Source of the DNA: Maribellus comscasis
Lineage (GTDB): Bacteria > Bacteroidota > Bacteroidia > Bacteroidales > Prolixibacteraceae
Direction of reading: 5' to 3'
Length of the DNA stretch: 64,000 nucleotides
Assembly (NCBI RefSeq): GCF_009762775.1
Contig: NZ_CP046401.1
Coordinates: 4,550,001-4,614,000, forward strand
Part shown: piece after piece, positions 25,740-34,838 of the stretch
How the letters are laid out: each line of letters begins with the position of its first letter
Position numbering within the stretch: position 1 is the first letter of the stretch
Position numbers and translations under genes: made by a program
Notes under the pieces: generated by a model
The model's database searches: none
What the model was told of the DNA's origin: nothing
The model's input: the letters and a program-made list of their open reading frames with translations, nothing else

Positions 25740-27392
25740 ATGAATATTAGCGCATTACAAAAGGAAAGGGCAAAATATCAGCCTAAACTTCCAAAATCTT
25801 TGGTTGGAGCGGTTAAACTTGTTGAAGGTGCAAAAACTCAATCCGTTGCTGACCAGAAAGATATCGAAAAATTATTTCCAAATACCTACGGGATGCCTCT
25901 AATCACTTTTGAAGAAGGTGAAGTAAAAAAAGACAGACCGGCAATAAATGTTGGTGTTATTCTTTCCGGCGGACAAGCTCCGGGCGGGCACAATGTAATT
26001 TCAGGTATTTTCGACGGAATAAAAAAAATAAATCAGGAAAGCCGTTTGTACGGATTTTTAGGTGGCCCAGGCGGATTGGTTGATCACAAATACGTTGAAT
26101 TAACTGCTGAGATTATTGATGAATACCGTAATACCGGTGGTTTCGATATTATTGGTTCCGGCCGTACAAAACTGGAAGAAGAGTGGCAGTTTGACAAAGG
26201 TTTGGAAATTGCCAACGATTTAAATTTGAATGCACTGGTTATTATTGGTGGCGACGATTCAAATACAAATGCTTGTGTTTTGGCCGAATACTATGCAGCT
26301 AAAGATGCAGGTGTTCAGGTAATAGGTTGCCCCAAAACCATTGATGGCGACTTAAAAAATGAAATGATTGAAACTTCGTTTGGTTTTGACACAGCAACAA
26401 AGGTTTATTCCGAATTGATTGGAAATATTCAGCGCGATGCCAATTCTGCAAAAAAATACTGGCACTTTATTAAGTTAATGGGACGTTCTGCTTCTCATAT
26501 TGGTTTGGAATGTGCGCTAAAAACACAGCCTAATATTACTTTAATTTCGGAAGAGGTTGCCGACAAAAAGCAGACGTTGGAAGAAATAGTAGAATACATG
26601 GCAGGCATTGTTGCAAAACGTGCCGAAAATGGTGATAACTTCGGAGTGGCTCTGATACCCGAAGGGTTGATTGAGTTTATTCCTGAAATGAAAGTTTTGA
26701 TTTCGGAATTGAATGATATGCTTGCCGAAGGTTCAGAAACCGAAAAAGAATTTAAAATGCTGAAAAAAAGCCACAGAAATGAATGGGTGGCAGGTCATTT
26801 AACCGATGATTCAGCAAAAGTATTCAAATCGCTTCCTTCAGGCATTGCTACACAGTTGACCTTGGATCGTGATCCACACGGAAACGTACAGGTTTCATTG
26901 ATCGAAACTGAAAAATTGCTGGGTGAAATGGTCAAAACCAAGTTGGAAAAAATGAAAAAAGCAGGTGAATACGTGGGTAAATTTGGAACTCAGTATCACT
27001 TTTTTGGCTATGAAGGTCGTTGTGCGGCTCCATCGAATTTTGATGCTGATTATTGTTATTCATTGGGCTACACTGCATCAGTTTTGATTTCTGACGGAAA
27101 AACCGGTTATATGTCATCTGTTCGTAATTTGACCTCTCCCGCGGAAGAATGGATTGCTGGTGGTGTTCCGGTAACCACAATGATGAATATGGAAAAACGT
27201 CACGGACATATGAAACCTGTAATTCAAAAAGCGTTGGTTGAACTGGAAGGCGCTCCATATAAATATTTTGTTTCCAAACGTGGTGAGTGGGCATTTACAA
27301 CGCAGTTTGTATACCCGGGACCAATTCAGTATTTCGGACCATCAGAAGTTTGTGATTTAACCACAGAAACATTAAAATTTGAAAAAGCATAG
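25740..27392 (+). CDS. pfp: Diphosphate-fructose-6-phosphate 1-phosphotransferase
   Basis: This 550-residue long-form PFK uses pyrophosphate rather than ATP, and is therefore reversible. The diagnostic residues are GGDD at 170-173 (ATP enzymes have GGDG) and PKTIDGDL near 198-205. Conserved [11 protein letters not shown] and GFDTATK segments are also present, with [11 protein letters not shown] in the substrate region. It acts in cytosolic glycolysis/gluconeogenesis. NagB upstream would supply its fructose-6-phosphate, although the two are separated by a 230-base gap with its own promoter. A good terminator follows. Confidence 0.94.
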   Translation: MNISALQKERAKYQPKLPKSLVGAVKLVEGAKTQSVADQKDIEKLFPNTYGMPLITFEEGEVKKDRPAINVGVILSGGQAPGGHNVISGIFDGIKKINQESRLYGFLGGPGGLVDHKYVELTAEIIDEYRNTGGFDIIGSGRTKLEEEWQFDKGLEIANDLNLNALVIIGGDDSNTNACVLAEYYAAKDAGVQVIGCPKTIDGDLKNEMIETSFGFDTATKVYSELIGNIQRDANSAKKYWHFIKLMGRSASHIGLECALKTQPNITLISEEVADKKQTLEEIVEYMAGIVAKRAENGDNFGVALIPEGLIEFIPEMKVLISELNDMLAEGSETEKEFKMLKKSHRNEWVAGHLTDDSAKVFKSLPSGIATQLTLDRDPHGNVQVSLIETEKLLGEMVKTKLEKMKKAGEYVGKFGTQYHFFGYEGRCAAPSNFDADYCYSLGYTASVLISDGKTGYMSSVRNLTSPAEEWIAGGVPVTTMMNMEKRHGHMKPVIQKALVELEGAPYKYFVSKRGEWAFTTQFVYPGPIQYFGPSEVCDLTTETLKFEKA

Positions 27393-27416
27393 ATTCATAA
27401 AAAATAAATAATGAAG

Positions 27417-27455
27417 AACCTTCTGTTTGTTATAAGCAGAGGGTTTTTTGTTTTT
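27417..27455 (+). terminator. Intrinsic terminator after pfp
   Basis: A nine-pair stem (AACCTTCTG with CAGAGGGTT, one G-U pair) and an 11-base loop are followed by TTTTTTGTTTTT. It lies 24 bases after the pfp stop. Confidence 0.8.
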
Positions 27456-27560
27456 AGGATAAGTGGAAAACGGGTGTAAAATATGTTGCTGCTAATTTGG
27501 AGAAACATTATGTTGGAAAAAGATTTTTTTGTATTAAATTGTGTGCAAAAGAAAGATAAA

Positions 27561-28442
27561 ATGAAAAAGCTTGCGATTTTTATTTTGATGGTCGTTTTTT
27601 TTGCGTCTTGTCACAACTATAAAGAGGATGCTGAAAAACTTTCCGTAACGATTGATAGTTTACGCAGTGAATCAGAAATGAAAGATTCATCGATTGTCGG
27701 ATTTTTAAATGATTTTAATGAAATCCAGGCCAATCTTGATACCATTAAAAAAATGGAGGATTTGGTTACAGTACAATCGGCACAGGGACGCGAAATGTCA
27801 TCTCAACAAAAAGAGTTGATAATGGATGATATTGCTCTGATAAATAATTTATTACAGGAAAACAAGGAGTTAACCGCCTCGCTTCAGAAAAAGTTGAATA
27901 ATGCCAATTTCAGAGTTGGGAAACTACAGGGAATGGTAACTGAATTTGAAAAAATGGTGAGTAATCTTCAAAGCCAGATTGATCAAAAAGACACCGAGAT
28001 TTTGGCGCTGAATGAAGAAATTCAAAAGTTAAATTTTGATATCACTTCATTAAGTCAAAAAATTGAGATAATGGAAGATGAGAGTCAGCAAAAAACAGAA
28101 AGAATTGAGTCTCAGATATTGCAGCTAAATGAAGCCTATTACACCTATGGAAGTAAAAAAGAGTTGGAAGAAAATGGTGTAATTGAACGTATCGGAGGTT
28201 TCCTGGGGCTTGGGAAAAACACCGATGTAAAAGAAGATTTTAATAAGGATTATTTTACAAAAATTGACATTCGGGAGTTTAAATATATTCCCTTGCTGGT
28301 AAAAAAGGCCGAAGTAATCTCTGTTCATCCCGCCGGATCTTTTCATATTTCCGGAGAAGAAAAGGCAGACACTTTGTTTATCGATAACAGCGGAGAATTT
28401 TGGAAAGCTTCAAAGTATCTGGTGATTTTAACCAAACAATAA
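27561..28442 (+). CDS. Coiled-coil lipoprotein of unknown function
   Basis: This 293-residue protein has a lipoprotein signal (MKKLAIFILMVVFFASC, Cys near residue 17), so it is anchored in the envelope. From about residue 25 to 195 it is a long coiled coil rich in Glu, Gln, Ser and Leu heptads. A compact C-terminal domain of about 90 residues contains a GGFLGLGKNTDVK turn and beta-rich HPAGSFHISGEEKADTLFI. Upstream in-frame ATGs exist from 27483, but the lipobox start at 27561 is far better. No family name is recognised. It is monocistronic with a large hairpin after it. Confidence 0.75.
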   Translation: MKKLAIFILMVVFFASCHNYKEDAEKLSVTIDSLRSESEMKDSSIVGFLNDFNEIQANLDTIKKMEDLVTVQSAQGREMSSQQKELIMDDIALINNLLQENKELTASLQKKLNNANFRVGKLQGMVTEFEKMVSNLQSQIDQKDTEILALNEEIQKLNFDITSLSQKIEIMEDESQQKTERIESQILQLNEAYYTYGSKKELEENGVIERIGGFLGLGKNTDVKEDFNKDYFTKIDIREFKYIPLLVKKAEVISVHPAGSFHISGEEKADTLFIDNSGEFWKASKYLVILTKQ

Positions 28443-28451
28443 AAGTAGATA

Positions 28452-28495
28452 GCTGTCCTGAATGGAGACCTAGTATATCTTCCATTCAGGACAGC
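28452..28495. repeat. Perfect 15-bp inverted repeat between convergent genes
   Basis: GCTGTCCTGAATGGA pairs perfectly with TCCATTCAGGACAGC around a 14-base loop. It lies between the stop codons of the lipoprotein gene (28442, plus) and the outer-membrane protein gene (28502, minus). Neither side has a T run, so it is not a classical terminator. It may be an RNA 3'-end stabiliser or a factor-dependent stop. Confidence 0.7.
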
Positions 28496-28501
28496 GATTA
28501 T

Positions 28502-28975
28502 TTAGAAAATAAATCGCACGGAAATCGCAGCTTCATCGCCCCAGAACCCCTGATAACCAATAAGGTTTATTCCCGGCTTCCAATCCAAACTAATATTAAA
28601 CGGAATGGACTCGATATTGTATTCTATTCCAAGTATTCCGTCGATTCCAACAACAGTATAGTTGTCTGAGTCGTCAAACCAGTAGTCATTTTTTGATCCG
28701 TCCCAAAAGCCGATATGTCCACCAAAACCATAATACCAGTTCAATCTCGGAGTATCAAATGCAACCGCATGAATCTCGTACAATCCCGTTACATTAAAAC
28801 CTTCCCAGCGACTGGCAAGAATTCCCTCCAATGCAGCGTTGTCAGTAATAAAGTGTTTAATTGTCAAACCATTTGATGGTCCGCCACGAATACCGATACC
28901 CGTACTGTAATCCTGTGCATTTGCTGCAAATGCTACTGAAATCAGTATTGCAATCGCTAAAAGTATTTTTCTCAT
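28502..28975 (-). CDS. Small outer-membrane beta-barrel-like protein
   Basis: This 157-residue protein has a signal peptide (MRKILLAIAILISVAFAANAQ) and then alternating hydrophobic/polar strands (GIGIRGGPSNGLTIKHF, WYYGFGGHIGFWDG, NISLDWKPGINLIG) ending in VRFIF, a C-terminal Phe typical of outer-membrane barrels. The first ATG of the open frame (29065) overlaps the gene at 29022 and is rejected in favour of ATG 28975. Its function is unknown. The size suggests an OmpX/OmpW-like small barrel. Confidence 0.7.
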   Translation of the reverse strand: MRKILLAIAILISVAFAANAQDYSTGIGIRGGPSNGLTIKHFITDNAALEGILASRWEGFNVTGLYEIHAVAFDTPRLNWYYGFGGHIGFWDGSKNDYWFDDSDNYTVVGIDGILGIEYNIESIPFNISLDWKPGINLIGYQGFWGDEAAISVRFIF

Positions 28976-29021
28976 AATAATTGTTTTATGTTTTGTTGAT
29001 AACAGACAAATAAAAATTGGC

Positions 29022-29597
29022 TTAGTTGCAAACTTTTTCAAGTAACCAGGCCATGTTTTTCCCAAGCGTTTGTATTGTGTTTAATCCCTCTTCATCCTTC
29101 AAAACATCACCGGGGTCCCGGCCAAAAGCAAAGTTCCAGTAGGTTGAACCTGGTACAATCATTTGATTTATAAGGAAGAAATTGTTTACCGACTCAAATG
29201 CATGCAATGCTCCTCCGCGGCGTACGGCAATTACCGCCGCGCCAACTTTTCTTTTTAATAAATGACCATTTGCCCTTGTTACATAGCCGGCAACATCAAT
29301 AAGCGCTTTTATTTCGGGAGTGATATCGGCAAAATAAACGGGAGAGCCAATGATAATTCCGTCAGCTTCTGTCATTTTTTCGATGCAGTAATTCAGGTGG
29401 TCATTTTTTATATGGCATTTTCCGTCCTTAATTTCTTTGCATTTTAAACAAGCAGTACAACCATGAACCGGTTTATTGCCCAGTTGAATCATTTCTGTTT
29501 CAACACCGTTTTCCTCAAGTACTTTAAATATTTCGTTGATTAAAAGTGCCGTGTTCCCTTTTTTTCTTGGACTTCCGTTAATTGCTACTACTTTCAT
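29022..29597 (-). CDS. Flavodoxin-fold NADPH-dependent FMN reductase-like protein
   Basis: This 191-residue protein has the flavodoxin-like N-terminus AINGSPRKKGNT (FMN phosphate loop) and a four-Cys segment GCTACLKCKEIKDGKC near residues 46-61. That segment is also found in iron-sulfur flavoproteins and in many unligated homologues. GSPVYFADITPEIK lies over the flavin. It is a cytosolic oxidoreductase with unknown physiological substrate. It stands alone, 46 bases upstream of the barrel gene on the same strand. Confidence 0.85.
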   Translation of the reverse strand: MKVVAINGSPRKKGNTALLINEIFKVLEENGVETEMIQLGNKPVHGCTACLKCKEIKDGKCHIKNDHLNYCIEKMTEADGIIIGSPVYFADITPEIKALIDVAGYVTRANGHLLKRKVGAAVIAVRRGGALHAFESVNNFFLINQMIVPGSTYWNFAFGRDPGDVLKDEEGLNTIQTLGKNMAWLLEKVCN

Positions 29598-29676
29598 TAT
29601 TTAAAGTTAGGGTGTGATTATCTTGGAATAATCCTTACATAATCTTTTTATAATACAATATTAGTGGTTTTTTATA

Positions 29677-30330
29677 TTATTGACCAAAAACATATGAGAT
29701 AATGTTTGCACCCATTTTGAGTGCTTTTTCTCTTGTTTCGTAGGGATCGTTATGCACTGCTTCATCTTCCCAACCGTCGCCCAGGTCCGATTCATAAGTG
29801 TACAAACACACCATTCTGTCTTCGATAAACAATCCAAAAGCTTGTGGCCTTTTATTGTCATGCTCATGAATTTTGGGCAAACCTTCATTAAAATTATATT
29901 TCTGGTGAAAGATTGAGTGGGAGGGGGGAAGTTCTATAAACTCTTTATCCGGAAATACTTTTTTCATTTCGCGGCGGAAATACTCATCAATTCCGTAGTT
30001 GTCATCGCAATGCAAGAATCCGCCTCCTTCAAGGTAAATTCTCAGATTGATGGCTTCGCTTTCAGAAAAAATCACATTTCCGTGACCGGTCATCTCCACG
30101 TAGGGATAATTAAAAATCTCGGGACTCCCAATTTCAACTGTCGAGGGTTCGGGATTAATGTTTGTATTTAGATTTTGATTGCAGAATTCAATTAAATTAG
30201 GTAATGCCGTTGGATCGGAATACCAGTCACCTCCACCATTGTATTTTGCCAAAGCAATTTTTACTGCCTGATTTTGTCCCGAAGCAGAAAGAATAAAAAC
30301 AACAAAAATAAAACTAAGAAAGCTTTTCAT
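29677..30330 (-). CDS. Exported DUF4159 domain protein
   Basis: This 217-residue protein has a signal peptide (MKSFLSFIFVVFILSASG then QNQ) and a DUF4159 domain: FIYNGGGDWYSDP-like start (AKYNGGGDWYSDPTALP), YPYVEMTGHG, and the glutamine-amidotransferase-like LEGGGFLHCDDNYG. The domain is common in Bacteroidota and Planctomycetes, often beside MoxR/VWA complexes, though none is here. The function is unknown. I prefer ATG 30330 over ATG 30366 because it starts the signal peptide. It lies 9 bases after the rsmE stop on the same strand. Confidence 0.85.
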   Translation of the reverse strand: MKSFLSFIFVVFILSASGQNQAVKIALAKYNGGGDWYSDPTALPNLIEFCNQNLNTNINPEPSTVEIGSPEIFNYPYVEMTGHGNVIFSESEAINLRIYLEGGGFLHCDDNYGIDEYFRREMKKVFPDKEFIELPPSHSIFHQKYNFNEGLPKIHEHDNKRPQAFGLFIEDRMVCLYTYESDLGDGWEDEAVHNDPYETREKALKMGANIISYVFGQ

Positions 30331-30375
30331 GGTTCTGTTTTTCCGAAAAATACAATTCATTGTCAAATATAAAAA

Positions 30376-31077
30376 CTATTCGTTTGCCAGATTTACAATA
30401 TGACAGGCCACCACGCCGGCTGTTTCAGTTCTCAAACGCGACTTTCCCAACGAAATTTCGTGAAAACCCTTACTTTTTGCAAAATTCACTTCTTCCGGAC
30501 TAAAATCTCCTTCCGGTCCGATTAAAATTAACGCATCATGGTTTTTATGAATCATATTTTTCAGATGAGGTTTTTCCCCATCGTTACAATGTGCAATAAA
30601 TTTGTTTTCAATAGTCGTATCTGAAGCCAGCTCTGTAAATGAAGTAATTTCATTTAGAACAGGAAGATATGTTTTTACGGATTGTTTTATTGCCGAAACC
30701 AGTATTTTATTTAATCGGTCCGGCTTTATCACTTTTCGCTCTGAGTGTTCAGAAAGAATTGGCGTTATCTCGTCGATGCCTATTTCTGTTGCTTTTTCAA
30801 GAAACCATTCAAAGCGGTCGATGTTTTTTGTGGGAGCTATGGCAATGTGAAGTTTATAATTCTTTTTTCCCAATTCTTTGGTGGCATTCAAAACAGAAAT
30901 TTTGCAGCATTTGGGATTATCATCCTTGATTTCTCCTTCGTAAAATCCTCCTTTCCCGTCGATAATTTGGATTAAATCACCCTTTGAAAGACGCAGTACC
31001 CTGACTGCATGTTTTGACTCCGATTGATCGAGCGTTACCGTATTTCCTGAAATTTTGGGTATATAAAAAAGTTGCAT
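30376..31077 (-). CDS. rsmE: 16S rRNA m3U1498 methyltransferase
   Basis: RsmE methylates N3 of uridine 1498 in 16S rRNA. The 233-residue protein has an N-terminal PUA-like part (HAVRVLRLSKGD) and a SPOUT/knot methyltransferase domain with the SAM-binding IGPEGDFSPEE and the C-terminal SLGKSRLRTETAGV. It is located in the cytosol, and the length is standard. It is the first gene of a two-gene unit with the DUF4159 gene. Confidence 0.94.
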   Translation of the reverse strand: MQLFYIPKISGNTVTLDQSESKHAVRVLRLSKGDLIQIIDGKGGFYEGEIKDDNPKCCKISVLNATKELGKKNYKLHIAIAPTKNIDRFEWFLEKATEIGIDEITPILSEHSERKVIKPDRLNKILVSAIKQSVKTYLPVLNEITSFTELASDTTIENKFIAHCNDGEKPHLKNMIHKNHDALILIGPEGDFSPEEVNFAKSKGFHEISLGKSRLRTETAGVVACHIVNLANE

Positions 31078-31172
31078 TTATTTTTAGCATTTTAAACCGT
31101 TCACAAAATTACACAATTATGGTTTGAACTTTAATAAAAGCAGAATAAACTATAAAAATCCCAACTGTATTT

Positions 31173-32186
31173 TTATATCGAATCGGAAGAAGATTGTTTA
31201 TCAAATTTGAATGTTTTGTATAAATAAGCCATTGACGGCAGAATAATAAGTACTCCGACTACAAGCGCAATGAGTAAATAAAATTGCACCTGTTCAGGAG
31301 CACTCGAATTTTGAAGTGTAATATCATCGCCGCCACTAACTTTTACCAAAACAGGAAATTGTATAGCAAACCAACCAGTTACAATCATGGTGGTTTGAAA
31401 ACCCCCGATAATTCGAAGCATGTTGCGCTTATTTTTATTCAGGTTAATCCAAAGCGGAGGCAATGCTATGGTTGCAAGCACTATACTTCCTACACTCACA
31501 GGCGAGTGGTAAAATTCATAAAAAAGCGGATGTCCGCTAATTTCAGCTGCAACAAAAACCATTGCTCCAACAATAACCAAAGCGATAATTAAACGTTTGG
31601 CAATGCGTGAGAAATAGTGGATATATTTTTCTTCTTTTAACTCGCTAACTGTAAAGATTCCGGCCAGAAATGCAAAAAGCAAAACAAGAAATAAGCCCAT
31701 ACTCATCGAGAACCAGTTTAACCAGGGATGTACATATATTTTGTAGAATCCATCCTGGTAATCGAGAGAGATGTTTCCGAGAATAACGCCACCCAGTGTT
31801 ACACCCAGAAAAAATGTGGTAAACAGACTTGAATACTGAAAGATAGTTGAATAAATGGCTTTGGGAGTAGCTTCGTCAATATCGTAATGGCGAAACGTAA
31901 ATGCTGAGCCACGCAGAATTATGCCCAATAAAACCAGCAAAACCGGGATGTGTAACGCAGTTAAAATGGTAGAATAAACAGGTGGAAAACCAACAAATAG
32001 AATTACCACTACCAAAATCAGCCAAACGTGGTTGGCTTCCCACACTGGCGCAATGGCTCGTGAAACAATCCCTGATGCTTTTCCTTTGGTGAGAAGTTCC
32101 AGAATTCCACCGCCAAAATCAGCTCCCCCCAGTAACACATACAACAACAGACTAATTACGAGAATGGAAAAGTTTATTTCGGTCAT
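31173..32186 (-). CDS. cydB: Cytochrome bd ubiquinol oxidase subunit II
   Basis: This 337-residue inner-membrane protein has about nine helices. Typical CydB segments are the N-terminal LLGGADFGGGILELLTKG, WEANHVWLILV and FRHYDIDE. CydB pairs with CydA to form the bd-type quinol oxidase, which reduces oxygen to water at low oxygen. It overlaps cydA by four bases (stop/start ATGA). No CydX-like small subunit was found after it. Confidence 0.95.
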   Translation of the reverse strand: MTEINFSILVISLLLYVLLGGADFGGGILELLTKGKASGIVSRAIAPVWEANHVWLILVVVILFVGFPPVYSTILTALHIPVLLVLLGIILRGSAFTFRHYDIDEATPKAIYSTIFQYSSLFTTFFLGVTLGGVILGNISLDYQDGFYKIYVHPWLNWFSMSMGLFLVLLFAFLAGIFTVSELKEEKYIHYFSRIAKRLIIALVIVGAMVFVAAEISGHPLFYEFYHSPVSVGSIVLATIALPPLWINLNKNKRNMLRIIGGFQTTMIVTGWFAIQFPVLVKVSGGDDITLQNSSAPEQVQFYLLIALVVGVLIILPSMAYLYKTFKFDKQSSSDSI

Positions 32187-33490
32187 TTGGATAAATATTT
32201 TGATTGTAACACTTTAATTTGACGGCTTAGAAGCCAGGTAACGATAAAACTAAGCAGAAGATAAACTGCTGATATGGTATAGAACGTATACTGAATTCCC
32301 GGCATTGGAGTGAGCGAATCTTTGGTTTTCATAATTCCGTATATAATCCATGGTTGTCTGCCTACTTCGGTTACAATCCAGCCTGCTTCAATAGCAATAA
32401 AACCCAGAGGCGTTGCCAGGATCAATATTTTTAGCCACCATTTTTTTTCCAGCCAGTGTTTCCATTTGAATGAAGCAGCCCAGAAAATAAAAGCAATCAA
32501 CATTAGAAACATCCCAATACCAACCATTAGCTGGAAAGAATAGTGTGTAATGGGAACCGGTGGCCACTCTTCTTCGGGAAACTCTTCAAGTCCTTTTACT
32601 TCTGCATTAAAATCGCCGTGAGCAAGGAAACTCAAAAATCCGGGAAGCTTAATTGCATATTTTACTTCGCGTTTTTCAACATCGGGAATCCCGCCAATAA
32701 TAAGCGGAGCTTTTTCCTGTGTTTCAAAGTGCGATTCAAAGGCAGCGAGTTTGGCCGGTTGAAGTTTCGCCACATTTTTTGCAGCCAAATCACCGCTGAG
32801 TGGCTGCAAAACAGCTGCTACCGACGCAAATGCCAGCGCAATTGTAATGGCTTTGGCATGTATCTCCAATTTGTTTTTTAAGTAAAGCATTGCATGAACA
32901 CCAGCCACCGCAAAACCAGTAGCCGAAAATGCAGCAATGGTCATGTGGTGCGCCTGCGAAAACCAGGCCTTATTAAACATTGCTTTTACCGGATCGATAT
33001 TTTCCGCCTGGCCGTTTACCCAGTCGAAACCGGAGGGAGCATTCATCCATGCGTTTGCGGAAACAACAAAAATTCCTGAGAGAACACCCGCTATTCCTAC
33101 AACCATTCCGGTATAAAGGTGTACCCATTTATTTAGTCTTTTCCAGCCATAGAGGAAAAGTCCGAGCGCAATGGCTTCAAGGAAAAATGCTGTTCCTTCC
33201 CACGAAAAAGGCATCCCGAAAATGGGACCTGCATGCTCCATAAATGTAGGCCATAGCATACCCAGTTCAAATGATAAAACGGTTCCTGAAACCGCTCCGA
33301 CAGCAAAAAAAATGGCAACACCTTTTGCCCAGGCTTTTGCTAAATCAAGATATACCGGATTATTCGTTCGCAGCCATTTCCACTCGGCCACAAACATAAA
33401 CCACGGCATTACCATACCAATACAAGCGAAAATAATGTGAAATCCCAACGAAACCGCCATTTGCATGCGGGCGGCAATAAATGCATCCAT
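32183..33490 (-). CDS. cydA: Cytochrome bd ubiquinol oxidase subunit I
   Basis: This 435-residue haem-bearing subunit begins MDAFIAARMQMAVSLGFHII, with the His of the GFH segment as haem ligand, and has the later GRQPWIIYGIM and Q-loop region. The Q-loop (about residues 250-320) is short, as in the CIO/short-loop class rather than the long-loop E. coli form. Together with CydB it forms a high-affinity oxidase used in microaerobic conditions, which fits a facultative or microaerophilic lifestyle. A large inverted repeat lies upstream at 33542-33594. Confidence 0.94.
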   Translation of the reverse strand: MDAFIAARMQMAVSLGFHIIFACIGMVMPWFMFVAEWKWLRTNNPVYLDLAKAWAKGVAIFFAVGAVSGTVLSFELGMLWPTFMEHAGPIFGMPFSWEGTAFFLEAIALGLFLYGWKRLNKWVHLYTGMVVGIAGVLSGIFVVSANAWMNAPSGFDWVNGQAENIDPVKAMFNKAWFSQAHHMTIAAFSATGFAVAGVHAMLYLKNKLEIHAKAITIALAFASVAAVLQPLSGDLAAKNVAKLQPAKLAAFESHFETQEKAPLIIGGIPDVEKREVKYAIKLPGFLSFLAHGDFNAEVKGLEEFPEEEWPPVPITHYSFQLMVGIGMFLMLIAFIFWAASFKWKHWLEKKWWLKILILATPLGFIAIEAGWIVTEVGRQPWIIYGIMKTKDSLTPMPGIQYTFYTISAVYLLLSFIVTWLLSRQIKVLQSKYLSK

Positions 33491-33969
33491 ATCTGTTTTC
33501 AGTTTTGAACATTGTACTTAAATAATCATTTATTTCAACACGCAAAACAGGTTTCGGTTTGATGGAATTTTACAAAACCGAAAACTGTTTTTGCAATCAT
33601 TTGATGTGAAGGATTTTAATTCGTCGCGATTTATGGGTGTTTTTTGCAACAAGTATTATTTATTTCATGGTCGTTCGCTTTCTCTGTTTTTTTGCGGAGA
33701 TACATTTTGCGTTTTAATTCAGCTAATGTTCTTTGGAAGCTTTTTTGTGTGTCGGCAAAAACAGCCCCAGTTACCAGAGTGAGTATAAACTAATTATTTC
33801 TTCTTTAATAAATACTGTGAAAAATCACTGGATTGTCTTCCCGGTTTAAGTTTTCAGGGATACATGGCAACTATAAAGGAGCCGAGGGTTTTTGAACTGA
33901 AAAAGCGGAATTGAAAGATGTTCAATTTATATAGACAGGATCTACAAAAATGTTTTGCCGATTTAAAAT
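33491..33969. other. Gene-free region upstream of cydA
   Basis: This 479-base stretch between sixA and cydA (both minus strand) holds no convincing gene; one 63-codon frame on the plus strand has unlikely composition. It contains an imperfect inverted repeat at 33542-33594 near the cydA promoter region. The rest is AT-rich and I see nothing else in it. Confidence 0.5.
33542..33594. repeat. Long imperfect inverted repeat upstream of cydA
   Basis: The left arm GCAAAACAGGTTTCGGTTT pairs with a right arm ending AAACTGTTTTTGC, giving about 18 of 19 base pairs with one extra A and one mismatch around a 13-base loop. It lies 52-104 bases before the cydA ATG. It could be a transcript hairpin or a regulator site; a terminator role is weak because the T run after it on the minus strand is only four bases. 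Confidence 0.6.
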
Positions 33970-34464
33970 CTATTTAAACATTCTCGGAACAAGATGAAAA
34001 GCTTTTTTTCCGGTTCGGGCTTCCACATTTTTCCAGAAATCAACTTCAAAATCAATTCCAACTGTTGAACAGGTGGGCATGTCTCCTCCAAAAGATTGCA
34101 GCAGGTTACTTGCGAAATAATGAAATCCAGGATTGTGACCAAAAAAGAAAACCGTTTCCGCATTTTCCGGTAGCTCTTTTATCATCTCCAGAAATTCAGA
34201 AGTAGTTTGTCCGTCATAAATATCTTCAACCTTAAAAATATCTTTACGGTTAAAACCCAAATTATCGGCAAAAATTCGGGCAGTTTTAATCGCGCGCTTT
34301 GCCGGACTTGAAATCATAACATCAGGCACTATTCCCTTTCTTTTCAGATCCTCACTCACCAGTTTTGCATCGTTTTTTCCACGTTCTTTTAAATCGCGGT
34401 TAAAATCATCATCGTAACCGTAGGGAACTGATTTTGCATGACGGACAATAACTACTCGTTTCAT
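33970..34464 (-). CDS. sixA: SixA-type histidine phosphatase
   Basis: This 164-residue histidine phosphatase superfamily protein has the catalytic loop VIVRHAKS (RHA instead of RHG, the SixA-branch form) and the second His in FFFGHNPGFHYF. SixA proteins remove phosphate from phosphohistidine in signalling or phosphotransfer proteins. It is cytosolic. The gene lies 12 bases from the ABM-family gene on the same strand. Confidence 0.88.
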   Translation of the reverse strand: MKRVVIVRHAKSVPYGYDDDFNRDLKERGKNDAKLVSEDLKRKGIVPDVMISSPAKRAIKTARIFADNLGFNRKDIFKVEDIYDGQTTSEFLEMIKELPENAETVFFFGHNPGFHYFASNLLQSFGGDMPTCSTVGIDFEVDFWKNVEARTGKKAFHLVPRMFK

Positions 34465-34476
34465 AAAAAATCGTGT

Positions 34477-34755
34477 TTAAACTGGCTGGTAAATATCTAT
34501 TTCAGCATCAGTAATTTCAACAATTTTGGGAACAATAGTGGTAAAATGGCCTGAACTGTTGTGCTCATCAATAGCGGCCTGGTTTTTCCACTTTTCAATA
34601 ATACAGTAAGTTAATGCTTTTTCTGCATGTTTATGCAAAATGTATTCAATACAACCTTTTTCTGCACGCGAAGCTTCACCCAATTCACTTACCAAACTGA
34701 TAAATTTATCTTCTTCTCCTTTATTTACAGTAAATTTTGCTACAATAGAAATCAT
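34477..34755 (-). CDS. Antibiotic biosynthesis monooxygenase (ABM) family protein
   Basis: This 92-residue ferredoxin-like protein starts MISIVAKFTVNKGEEDKF and has the ABM family pattern of GCIEYILHKHAE and an IIEKWKNQAAIDEHNSSGHF segment. These small dimeric proteins include quinol monooxygenases such as YgiN and many with no known reaction. It lies 12 bases from sixA and diverges from the phosphodiesterase gene at 34839. Confidence 0.88.
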   Translation of the reverse strand: MISIVAKFTVNKGEEDKFISLVSELGEASRAEKGCIEYILHKHAEKALTYCIIEKWKNQAAIDEHNSSGHFTTIVPKIVEITDAEIDIYQPV

Positions 34756-34790
34756 AATGTGGTTTTTAAATTTTTCCTGTTTATTATGAA

Positions 34791-34798
34791 CAAAATTA
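34791..34798 (-). promoter_or_regulatory. -7 box upstream of the ABM-sixA unit
   Basis: The minus strand reads TAATTTTG, matching TAnnTTTG, 35 bases before the ATG at 34755. A clear -33 element is lacking. Confidence 0.4.
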
Positions 34799-34838
34799 CC
34801 GTAATTTACCCTTTTTAAGGCGAAAATGTAATCTTTTT

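Noticed and set aside
29022..29065. Overlap of the outer-membrane protein gene with the flavodoxin gene
   Set aside because: Comes only from an unneeded N-terminal extension; the signal peptide starts at 28975.
33591..33782. 63-codon plus-strand frame upstream of cydA
   Set aside because: Phe/Cys-rich composition without a ribosome site or family; lies in AT-rich noncoding DNA.
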